Positions 16,855 through 23,851 of a stretch of DNA of 64,000 nt are shown here, piece after piece; the first letter of the stretch is position 1, and the number at the start of each line of letters is the position of its first letter. Both the position numbers and the translations under genes were made by a program. Below the pieces are notes generated by a model. It saw only the letters and a list, made by a program, of their open reading frames with translations. It was not told the DNA's origin and did not search any database. Source of the stretch: Acidobacteriota bacterium (GTDB taxonomy: Bacteria > Acidobacteriota > Terriglobia > Acidiferrales > UBA7541); contig JABCZJ010000005.1 of the NCBI GenBank assembly GCA_013289715.1, positions 212,388 through 276,387 on the forward strand. The letters are read 5' to 3'.

Positions 16855-17952
16855 ATGACAGACGTATTTGTTGTTGGCGGAGGCCCATCCGGTCTCGCTG
16901 CGGCGATTGCGGCCCGCCAAAAGGGTTTCGCTGTGACCGTTGCCGACGGCGCGGCGCCTCCGATCGAAAAACCATGCGGCGAAGGGATGATGCCGGAAAC
17001 GATCACGGCGCTTCACGATCTGGGTATTACGATCCGCCCCTCGGATGGCGTGAGTTTTCGGGGCATTTGTTTCGCGCAAAGGGACGCACGAGTGGCGGGT
17101 GACTTTCCGTCCGGCGCCGGCGTGGGAATGCGGCGAACTGCGTTGCACGAGCGCCTCGTCGTGCGTGCCGAGGATTGCGGGGTGAAACTTCTGTGGCGGA
17201 GGCCCGTGGTGGCGATCGGCGCAGGCCATGTGGAGTTGGCGTCGGGCAGAATCCCCGCTCGTTGGATCATCGGCGCGGATGGACAAGGCTCGCGAGTGCG
17301 GCGCTGGAGCGGAATCGCAACGAAACAGATTCGAAGACGCTACGCGGCCAGGCGCCACTATCGTGTTCAGCCATGGTCGAGCTATGTCGAAATTCACTGG
17401 AGCACACACGCGCAAGCTTACGTGACTCCCGTGGCGCCGGATGAGGTTTGCATCGTGATCATTTCGGGCCGTGCGCGACACGCATCGTTCGACCAATCGC
17501 TCAACGAGTTCCCTGCGATACGAGAAAAAATCGCCTTCGCGAAAACCACCAGCCGTGAAAGGGGCGCGGTCACATCCATGCACACGCTTCGAAACGTTCA
17601 GCGCGGAAACGTCGCTCTCGTCGGAGATGCTTCCGGCGGCGTGGACGCAATCACCGGCGAAGGCATCCGGCTGGGTTTGCGGCAGGCTTCGGTGCTGGCG
17701 GACTCGCTCGTAGCGGGAAACCTCCGGCAATACGAACGCGAGCACCGCGCGCTCGCCAAGCGTCCGTCGCGCATGGCACACCTGATGTTGTGGCTCGACC
17801 GCAATCCAAGACTGCGAACTCGCGTGATACGGGCTCTGCAGCGCAAGCCGGAGCTGTTTGCGCGAACCCTCGCGTTGCATGTCGGTTATGGCTCGGCGCG
17901 CGACATACTCCTGACAGGGGTGCGGCTCGGCTGGCGTCTGCTCGCTGCTTAA
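16855..17952 (+). CDS. FAD-dependent oxidoreductase, geranylgeranyl-reductase-like
   Basis: The 365-residue flavoprotein starts with the dinucleotide-binding GGGPSG motif (VFVVGGGPSGLAAAIAAR) a few residues after the start, followed by KPCGEGMMPE, typical of the geranylgeranyl reductase / PHBH-like group. A second FAD motif, GDASGGVDAITGEGI, lies at about residues 255-270. These enzymes reduce or hydroxylate lipids or cofactors. The start at 16855 places the Rossmann motif right at the N-terminus; an in-frame ATG at 16819 would add 12 residues, and AGGAGG at 16828-16833 lies between the two. It is probably co-transcribed with the aminotransferase and the YceI-like gene. Confidence 0.82.
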   Translation: MTDVFVVGGGPSGLAAAIAARQKGFAVTVADGAAPPIEKPCGEGMMPETITALHDLGITIRPSDGVSFRGICFAQRDARVAGDFPSGAGVGMRRTALHERLVVRAEDCGVKLLWRRPVVAIGAGHVELASGRIPARWIIGADGQGSRVRRWSGIATKQIRRRYAARRHYRVQPWSSYVEIHWSTHAQAYVTPVAPDEVCIVIISGRARHASFDQSLNEFPAIREKIAFAKTTSRERGAVTSMHTLRNVQRGNVALVGDASGGVDAITGEGIRLGLRQASVLADSLVAGNLRQYEREHRALAKRPSRMAHLMLWLDRNPRLRTRVIRALQRKPELFARTLALHVGYGSARDILLTGVRLGWRLLAA

Positions 17953-17960
17953 GGAGAACT

Positions 17961-18590
17961 TTGCGCATACTTCGGACAAGTTGGTTCGGCACGTCAATCG
18001 CAGCTGCGGTCGGATTGCTCGTCGGTTTTCCGTTTGTGGTGGCGAGCCCGCTCCAAGGCGCTAAACAAATCGCTTCGCCAGAGATCGTGCTGACGCTGGA
18101 TCCGGCACAATCTAGCGTGCACTGGACCGTGGACAGCACTTTGCACAGCGTCCACGGAACATTCGGACTCACTCGCGGCACAGTGCAGTTCGATCCGAAA
18201 ACCGGCAAGGCGAGCGGCGAGATCGTCGTTTCTGCTCAAAGCGGCGAGAGCGGCGACCGCTCGCGCGACGCGCGCATGCACAAGGAAATCCTGGAGAGCA
18301 CAAAATATCCCGAGGTGATTTTCCGCCCAACACAAATCGAAGGCCCCGTTGCGCTCTCTGGAAATTCGGACGTGAAGCTTCACGGTATTTTCTCGATTCA
18401 TGGTTCTGACCATGCACTTGCCGCGATGGTTCACGTGGAAATGTCGCCGGGCCGATGGAAAGGGAGCTGTACGTTCGACGTGCCCTACATCGCATGGGGA
18501 ATTAAAAATCCAAGCAATTTTCTTCTAAAGGTGAAGCCTGTCGTGAGCGTCGAAATGGAAACAGCCGGCACCATCCGTGCGCCCAAGTAG
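17961..18590 (+). CDS. YceI-like secreted lipocalin-fold protein
   Basis: A TTG start at 17961 is preceded by AAGGAG at 17951-17956, which overlaps the stop of the FAD gene. The start gives a short basic N-terminus and a signal peptide. The mature part matches the YceI family (PF04264): LDPAQSSVHWTVDST, HGTFGLTRGTVQFDPKTG, DARMHKEILESTKYPEVIFRP and GIFSIHGSDHAL. YceI proteins bind polyisoprenoids or other amphiphiles in a beta-barrel in the periplasm, which fits a neighbouring prenyl-type reductase. No ATG is available near the N-terminus in this frame; a longer frame upstream lies inside the FAD gene. Confidence 0.85.
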   Translation: MRILRTSWFGTSIAAAVGLLVGFPFVVASPLQGAKQIASPEIVLTLDPAQSSVHWTVDSTLHSVHGTFGLTRGTVQFDPKTGKASGEIVVSAQSGESGDRSRDARMHKEILESTKYPEVIFRPTQIEGPVALSGNSDVKLHGIFSIHGSDHALAAMVHVEMSPGRWKGSCTFDVPYIAWGIKNPSNFLLKVKPVVSVEMETAGTIRAPK

Positions 18591-18784
18591 ACGCGCACGG
18601 AATTCGTACGAGAGGAGTCACGGAGGACGACTAGCGGTTGGAACTGTAGCTGATAGGATTCCCTGCAAACTTGGGAGAGGGTGTCAAACCCTTTGCAACT
18701 CTTCGAGATTCACGAGCAACCATGGTTTCCGCAATTTCTCCGCGATCAATTCTTCGATGGGGCTGGGTCGTGCGGGTAGGCGGT

Positions 18785-18799
18785 CCCGATGAAATCGGG
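18785..18799 (-). terminator. Hairpin CCCGAT-GAA-ATCGGG
   Basis: A perfect 6-bp stem with a 3-base loop lies about 30 bases beyond the stop of the interrupted minus-strand gene. No strong T-tract follows, so termination is only likely. Apart from this and the 25-bp repeat, the 18591-18829 spacer holds nothing recognisable. Confidence 0.35.
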
Positions 18800-18818
18800 G
18801 CAAGACCACTTGTACGGC
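18794..18818 (+). repeat. 25-bp imperfect direct repeat, left copy
   Basis: The 25 bases starting ATCGGGGCAAGACCACTTG match 21 of 25 positions of a sequence at 23766-23790 in the same orientation. Both copies lie just downstream of the stop codons of minus-strand genes. Confidence 0.5.
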
Positions 18819-18829
18819 AACGCAACTTG

Positions 18830-19384
18830 TCAGGAGCTGGCCGGAGGATCAGCGAGAGCTTGGCAAACTTCGGCAAACAACCGTCGGTCTCGGCTCGCAA
18901 ATGTGAGGAATTGGTTGCCATCCGCGACGTAAGATTCGGGTTGAATTTGATAGAGCTGTTTCCAGAATAAAGTGACCAACGCCTCGACCGCAGGGTTATG
19001 CGGGGCAAAATCGCCGAAGTTTACGAAAATGGAGATGTAGTCCGACTTTGAAGGTACCTCGAAGACATTGCCTTGCCATATCCGTCCAAGTTCCTTTGGA
19101 GAATCGAAGATGTATCACTCGTCGAAACCTCCGCGCCGCAACTTTTCTACGATTCGAACTTGAGGGCTATAGGCGACCCCACCGCGACTTCGCCATCCAG
19201 TGCGCTCCTGTTCCTCCGTGAGCCGTAGGGGTCCACTATCGAGCGAGGTGACCGCAACGTATTTTCCCGCCAATGTTTCAGGGCATCGCAGCAAAAAACT
19301 ATCGAGGTCGTGAAGCCCTGTTGCAAGCCAGTGGTATGTACCGTGAGAGCCTGTGACCGTCGTCGGTGTAGAACTTTCCATCAA
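18830..19384 (-). pseudogene. Hypothetical gene interrupted by one in-frame TGA
   Basis: A minus-strand frame starts at 19384 (MMESSTPTTV) and stops at a TGA at 19117-19115 after 89 codons. The same frame then stays open for another 94 codons to a TGA at 18832-18830, with convincing protein-like sequence on both sides (GGFDE, stop, YIFDSPKELGRIWQGNVFE). One change (TGG to TGA is the simplest) would restore a protein of about 184 residues. I do not recognise the family. It is either a recent pseudogene, a sequencing error or a readthrough case. No promoter was identified in the spacer 19385-19602. Confidence 0.65.
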
Positions 19385-19602
19385 ATTTGCCTCACGAAAT
19401 TATAGCAACCCGGCACCCCCTCATACTCCCTACGTTTGTCACAGTCGTCGCTCAACTGATTAACTGTCCAAGTGGATTTCAGGCATTTTGACTTTTCCGG
19501 TTGCGCTTATCAGGCCTTACAAAATATTTCGAGATGTGTGCGCTGTTTCGGTCGACGGTTAAGGGGTAGCGATCATGCTCACGCCAGAAAAGATCGACGT
19601 GG

Positions 19603-20361
19603 TCAAGTTTTTCCAGATGACAACCAATGTTCGAGACGGTCACCGTAAGTGCGGCTGGAGCGGTGCTCTGAGCGGTCCGAAAGGCTAACCATGAATTCCC
19701 GGTTCTCGATGGAGCGCAGCTCCCGAATGCAGCCGGTTCGCACGATTCTCGAGCGATGTATTCGGAGAAACTTGGCCGGGTCGAGCTTCTGTTCCAGAGA
19801 ATTCATGGTTTCGCGCAAAAGATGTGAACGCCCGCGAACGTGCAGTTCCGTGTAGTCTCCGGCCGCGCCGATCCAGTCGATATCTTCTACGAGCACGATT
19901 TGAATCCGTGAACCCGTGCGCACTATGAAGTGCGAAGTATGTTTCTCGGAGTCTCGTCCAAGCATCTGCAGGATTCGCTCTGTCATTCGAATCCTTGATG
20001 TCGAATTGTCAAGCTTACGGGCGCGATCTACGGCCACCGCAAACCGCTCGTCGTCCAGAGGTTTGAGAAGATAATCGAGTGCGTGAACTTCGAATGCCCG
20101 CAAGGCGTGCTGTTCGTAGGCCGTAAGGAAGACGACGCCAGGGAGATTCTCTTTCGGCAAGGCGCGGAGAACCTCAAAGCCATCCATGCCGGGCATTTGT
20201 ATATCGAGGAACACAACATCGGGTGAAAGCTCGAGGATTTTTTGTACTGCGGACAACCCATCCGCACATTCGCCGACGATCTCGATGTCCTTAAATTTTC
20301 GCAGCCGCAGAACAACACCGCGCCGGGCCAGTCGCTCATCATCGACAATCAGCGCTCGCAC
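19603..20361 (-). CDS. LytTR-family response regulator
   Basis: The 252-residue protein has a receiver domain (acidic pair near DDER, phospho-acceptor Asp53 in VVFLDIQMPG, Lys in YLLKPLDDERF) and a C-terminal LytTR DNA-binding domain (residues about 140-235, with DIDWIGAAGDYTELHVRG, LEQKLDPAKFLRIHRS). Such regulators bind imperfect direct repeats. It overlaps the histidine-kinase gene upstream by 13 bases, so the two form one operon. The divergent secreted-protein gene at 21593 is the closest candidate target. Confidence 0.92.
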   Translation of the reverse strand: MRALIVDDERLARRGVVLRLRKFKDIEIVGECADGLSAVQKILELSPDVVFLDIQMPGMDGFEVLRALPKENLPGVVFLTAYEQHALRAFEVHALDYLLKPLDDERFAVAVDRARKLDNSTSRIRMTERILQMLGRDSEKHTSHFIVRTGSRIQIVLVEDIDWIGAAGDYTELHVRGRSHLLRETMNSLEQKLDPAKFLRIHRSRIVRTGCIRELRSIENREFMVSLSDRSEHRSSRTYGDRLEHWLSSGKT

Positions 20362-21449
20362 GAGGAAACCTCTCGCTGCGTGCGCTTTCGAAAAGGTAAT
20401 TCAACCGTCACTTCACAACCACCCGCTTCGGGCCATTGCAGCACAAATTTGTGGTCAGCGGCATAGAGGGTCTTCAGACGCTCCGCAGTATTGCTGATCC
20501 CGATGCCATTGGCTGCCCCGTTTGGCGCAACGAGCCCAGAGCTGACAGGCCCGGAATTTTGGACCCTGATCTGCAGTTGAGCGCCTTGAAGTTTGCTCTC
20601 GATGCGAATCGTTCCGCCTTCCACCAGTGAAGCTATACCGTGTCGCACGGCATTTTCGATTAGCGGTTGCAGCAGCATACTCGGTACGAGTGCATCGAAG
20701 GTTTCCGGGGAGATAGCCACTTCAACCCGCAGCCGCGGACCGAGTCTGGTTTGCTCGATTGCCAAATACTGTTCGGCGAATGCAATTTCTTGAGAAAGTG
20801 GCGTCTCCGGCACGGCCTCATTGTCCAGGATTGTTCTCAGAAACTCGCCGATCTGCGCCAGCATGCGCGTAGCGGCTGGAGGATTTCCTTCCAGGACAAG
20901 CGTGGACACGGCATTCAGTGAATTGAACAGGAAATGTGGATTGAGTTGGTAGCGCAAAGCACTAAGCCGGACGTCGCGCACTTCCGCTTCGGCCCGCAGC
21001 AACCTTTCTCTTTCGCGCATCGATTGCTGCCACAGTTTGATGCTGAAGTACAGGCTACACCATACGAAGAGAATGAACGTGGACCGTACCGAAGTTCCGA
21101 GCCAGTCGGTCCAACGAAACGGGTCATGGGGGACTGTCGCAACTACAATCACATAACCCGCGCTCACTCCCCCTAGCAGAGACCAGGCAAATGCCCGTAT
21201 CTCCAGAGCGATCCACGAGAAGGCATGACGCATCAAGGAGCGGCAAACGGGTCGCAGCAGCGAGCTAGCCGCAAATAGCGTAATGAAAAAAACAGTGTTT
21301 GCGCGCAGCGCGCCGGGCTGCCGAAGAAATGGAAGCAAGGAGATGGATCCCCACAGATAGAAACAAAGCCATGCGCCGATCTGGACTGTCCAGAAGGTGG
21401 GAAAACCAAGGTCGTCGCGCTTCAGCACGACGGGTATTTTAGCCCACAA
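20349..21449 (-). CDS. LytS/YehU-type sensor histidine kinase
   Basis: The 366-residue protein has four to five membrane segments in residues 20-140, a short coiled linker, then the His_kinase domain with phospho-acceptor His172 in RYQLNPHFLFNSLNAV. The HATPase domain follows with the N-box LLQPLIENAVRHGI and GIGISNTAERL. There is no extracellular sensor domain, so it may sense a membrane-proximal signal or a transported solute, as the related BtsS (YehU) does with pyruvate. A cstA-type pyruvate transporter lies elsewhere in the window, but a link is speculative. It is partnered with the overlapping LytTR regulator. Confidence 0.9.
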   Translation of the reverse strand: MWAKIPVVLKRDDLGFPTFWTVQIGAWLCFYLWGSISLLPFLRQPGALRANTVFFITLFAASSLLRPVCRSLMRHAFSWIALEIRAFAWSLLGGVSAGYVIVVATVPHDPFRWTDWLGTSVRSTFILFVWCSLYFSIKLWQQSMRERERLLRAEAEVRDVRLSALRYQLNPHFLFNSLNAVSTLVLEGNPPAATRMLAQIGEFLRTILDNEAVPETPLSQEIAFAEQYLAIEQTRLGPRLRVEVAISPETFDALVPSMLLQPLIENAVRHGIASLVEGGTIRIESKLQGAQLQIRVQNSGPVSSGLVAPNGAANGIGISNTAERLKTLYAADHKFVLQWPEAGGCEVTVELPFRKRTQREVSSCER

Positions 21450-21553
21450 GTGGGGCTACGCCGCTTCAGTCCACCGCTCAAAACCCTCGGCTCGTCGCAA
21501 AAGTCACTCTAGCTGCGGATAAGCCGAAGCATCCAAAAGCCGATCCGGTTACC

Positions 21554-21580
21554 ATTTCTAAGTTGAAAGTAATTTCTGAA
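21554..21580 (+). promoter_or_regulatory. Possible LytTR-type direct repeat
   Basis: Two near-identical 9-mers, ATTTCTAAG (21554-21562) and ATTTCTGAA (21572-21580), lie 18 bases apart in the 143-base spacer between the kinase gene and the divergent secreted-protein gene. LytTR proteins recognise paired direct repeats, so this is a candidate site. It is very close to the ribosome binding site. Confidence 0.25.
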
Positions 21581-21592
21581 AAGGAGCCGAGC

Positions 21593-22270
21593 ATGAAGTC
21601 TTTGAATCGGATGAAGGTCTTTGTCGGTGCCCTGTCGATCGGTGTCCTGGCAATCGGCATGGCGATGCCAGGAATGGCTCAGGAACTTCCGAAAGTCTAT
21701 GACGCGTCCGTGCCCCGTGAACGTCAGATCGAACTAGCCTTGAGCGCAGCTCCAGCAGAAGTATCAAGCAAGGCCACAGTCTATATTCTTGGGCTCAAAG
21801 GCTATGAGAAAGTTCGCGAAGGCACCAACGGCTTTAGCTGCTATGTCGGCCGGTCATTCGTAAAGCCCACGGAAACGACGGTCGAGCCGACGTGCTTTGA
21901 CGCCGAAGGCAGTCGCACCATTTTGATCCGTCGCATTCGCGTGGAGGAACTCCGCGCCAACGGCAAATCGGAGGCAGAGATCAAAGCAGACATCGCGAAC
22001 GGGTATAAGGAAGGCCGCTTCCCGGATCCCAGCAAGCCGGGATTCCTCTACATGATGTCGAACGAGAACCGCTTGGGTGACAGTAGTGGCACTGCCAATT
22101 TCCCCCCGCACTTGATGTTTTATGCGCCGGGTATGACGACGAAAGACATGGGATTCGACTCCCCGCCACAGCTCGAATATCTGGGGATGACGCACCCCGG
22201 AGCGCTCGATAATCTCATAGTCGTTGTCCCAACAGCATCGACGCCGCCGGCTAGCCCCGCTGGTCGTTGA
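21593..22270 (+). CDS. Secreted protein of unknown function, divergent from the LytS/LytTR operon
   Basis: The ATG at 21593 follows a strong AAAAGGAG site and opens a signal peptide (cleavage near GMAQE). The mature protein of about 200 residues contains YILGLKGYEKVREGTNGFSCYVGRSF and a Pro-rich C-terminus. The two Cys (FSCYVG and EPTCFDAEG) could form a disulfide. Frequent Met-Pro segments near the C-terminus (FPPHLMFYAPGMTTKDMG) are notable. I do not recognise a named family. Its position opposite a two-component operon suggests regulation by it. Confidence 0.75.
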   Translation: MKSLNRMKVFVGALSIGVLAIGMAMPGMAQELPKVYDASVPRERQIELALSAAPAEVSSKATVYILGLKGYEKVREGTNGFSCYVGRSFVKPTETTVEPTCFDAEGSRTILIRRIRVEELRANGKSEAEIKADIANGYKEGRFPDPSKPGFLYMMSNENRLGDSSGTANFPPHLMFYAPGMTTKDMGFDSPPQLEYLGMTHPGALDNLIVVVPTASTPPASPAGR

Positions 22271-22397
22271 GGCCGCAGAGCCAAGACATGAAACTTGATA
22301 TGTAAATTAAAGCGAGGCGAATTGTCGCAAGCCCACACGACACCGCGCGCGTTACCCTGGCAAAGCGCCTTCATTTTATTTGGTAGTATAGAAATGT

Positions 22398-23018
22398 ATG
22401 AAATTGGCCAAGCGACAAGAAACTAAGCCAACGATTCGCTTTAGTGCCAAGTTGTTTCCGCCCCAGGCAACGGAAAAGCCTGAATCGTGGACCCCTCTCA
22501 CTCTGCCCAAGAACGCCAGTGCGAAGCTTCCAACACGCGGTATGACGATGGTTGAGGGGACTATCAATGGCTTCCCTTTTCGAGCCGCTCTCGAACCAAA
22601 CGGCAAAGGTAGTCACTGGCTCAGGGTCAACGAGATCATGCGCGATGGCGCAAGCGCAGACCTTGGAGACACGGTAACGGTGGAGATTGCGCGGGCCGGA
22701 GAAGAACCAGAAATCAGGGTGCCCAGGGATCTACGCGAAGCCCTTGCAGCCGACCCGCTGGCGCAGGCTGGGTGGGAGGACATCACACCAATGGCGCGCC
22801 GCGACTGGGTTTTCTCGATCTGCTCAGCCAAGCAACCGGAAACGCGCAGGCGCCGGATCGAGAAAGCGTGCGACATGCTTGCCTCTGGCAAGCGACGATT
22901 ATGTTGTTTTCCCGGTATAAAGTGGCTTATGCAGAAAAACGCAAAATCATGCGGAATGTGGCTTCCCTTGCCGAACTCAAAAACTCATTCTTCGCCGAGA
23001 TCGTCAAGCCCTGATTAA
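22398..23018 (+). CDS. YdeI/OmpD-associated family protein with DUF1905-like domain
   Basis: The 206-residue product has an N-terminal DUF1905-type beta-barrel (residues about 10-95, with WTPLTLPKNASAKLPTRG, VEGTINGFPFRAAL, GDTVTVEIARAGEEPEIRVP). A bacteriocin-protection YdeI-like helical part follows (WEDITPMARRDWVFSICSAKQPETRRRRIEKACDMLASGKRR). The last 30 residues look unusual for the family, and the stop lies 12 bases before the group II intron, so the 3' end may have been remodelled. Function is not established. Confidence 0.75.
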   Translation: MKLAKRQETKPTIRFSAKLFPPQATEKPESWTPLTLPKNASAKLPTRGMTMVEGTINGFPFRAALEPNGKGSHWLRVNEIMRDGASADLGDTVTVEIARAGEEPEIRVPRDLREALAADPLAQAGWEDITPMARRDWVFSICSAKQPETRRRRIEKACDMLASGKRRLCCFPGIKWLMQKNAKSCGMWLPLPNSKTHSSPRSSSPD

Positions 23019-23524
23019 CGCGCAAACCGCGTGCGCCGTGAAAAGGTGGTGGTCCACAGCGGGAGTTAAACCCGGCCGGGAACTGGTTCGCTCCACCCGG
23101 TAGCAATCGAAGCAGCGGCGGAGGCAACGAAGCTGCTGAAGCCTTCAGTGTAGAAGGTCGCATAGGCGACTCGGTGAGCATGCAGGCCGTAACGTGAGTA
23201 AACGCTGAGCAGGCCCCGAAAACAGTGATGCAGGAGCCGACCCGCCCCGGTTTCGGGGAAGGCCGAAGCGAATGGAATCGTACGAGCGAACAAATTCCAT
23301 CCGACCTGCCGGGGTATTGGCGACGGCATGCAGGCAAAGTGGACCATGCGCAACACGGGAAGTCCCAGCCGTGATCGCAGTAGGGATCAACTGGCAGCTC
23401 GTGGGAGAAAGGCCGGGCCGTGTGGGATGGCGGAGAGGCTCGTAGTACCGAAGAAGCCGGGTAACTCCGGTGGAGGGAAGGGGCTTCAGTTGAAGGCGGA
23501 CGCAAGCAGCGACGGAAAGGGAGA

Positions 23525-23689
23525 ATGGCGATGAGTCTAGCAACTCCCGAATGGTTTCCAGAAGTTGCAGACAGCGTCACATGCGATGGCTACGGCGATT
23601 GTGTGAGTCTTCTCCGAGAGCCGGATGCGGCAAATCCGCACGTCCGGTTCGATGAGCAGGGTGTGGAAACGGAAGCAGGGCGGAGCTAG
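23525..23689 (+). pseudogene. Remnant of the intron-encoded protein, 54 aa
   Basis: The ORF starts MAMSLATPEWF after a purine-rich GGAAAGGGAGA sequence, at the place where intron reverse transcriptases normally start. It runs straight through domain V to a TAG. No RT, maturase or endonuclease motif is present, so an internal deletion has joined the start of the gene to the domain IV/V region. Confidence 0.6.
23618..23650 (+). ncRNA. Group II intron domain V
   Basis: A 33-nt hairpin with GAGCCGGA pairing UCCGGUUC, an inner UGCGG/CCGCA stem, a CG bulge and a short AAA-rich loop. The catalytic AGC triad is at 23619-23621. This is the most conserved signature of group II introns. Confidence 0.85.
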
Positions 23690-23765
23690 TGAGGCACCGA
23701 CCAACGAAAGGGTCGGCAACCGATAGGTCCCACCTAAACCACCGCGCCACACCTCGACTCCACAG

Positions 23766-23790
23766 ATCGGGCCAAAACCACTTGCACGAC
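23766..23790 (+). repeat. 25-bp imperfect direct repeat, right copy
   Basis: This copy matches 18794-18818 at 21 of 25 positions (shared core CAA.ACCACTTG.ACG) in the same orientation, 8 bases after the estimated 3' end of the group II intron. Confidence 0.5.
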
Positions 23791-23851
23791 TTATCGGAAC
23801 CTAGCCGCGCTCGGTCAGGCCGAACATGATCATGCTGCACAATTAACCGCG

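Larger units (their letters stand above)
23031..23758 (+). mobile_element. ORF-depleted group II intron
   Basis: The element begins with the group II 5' consensus GTGCG (GTGCGCCGTG at 23031) and runs through about 590 bases of structured, gene-free DNA consistent with domains I-IV. It ends after a diagnostic domain V hairpin at 23618-23650. The downstream sequence has a short stem (CCGACC/GGTCGG around 23696-23716) and reaches a plausible 3' end in -AC at about 23758. At about 728 bases it has lost nearly all of the reverse transcriptase/maturase; only the first residues remain as a 54-codon ORF. Splicing would need a maturase in trans. The exact 3' boundary is uncertain. Confidence 0.8.

Noticed and set aside
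19115..19117. In-frame TGA as a selenocysteine codon
   Set aside because: No SECIS-like hairpin is evident right after the codon, the surrounding sequence has no known selenoprotein motif, and a Trp codon change explains it more simply. The same applies to the TGA at 30421-30423.
22950..23014. Possible Phd/YefM-like antitoxin start (MRNVASLAELKNSFF) just before the intron
   Set aside because: Only about 21 residues are present and they overlap the YdeI-like gene in another frame; the resemblance is too short to support a gene.
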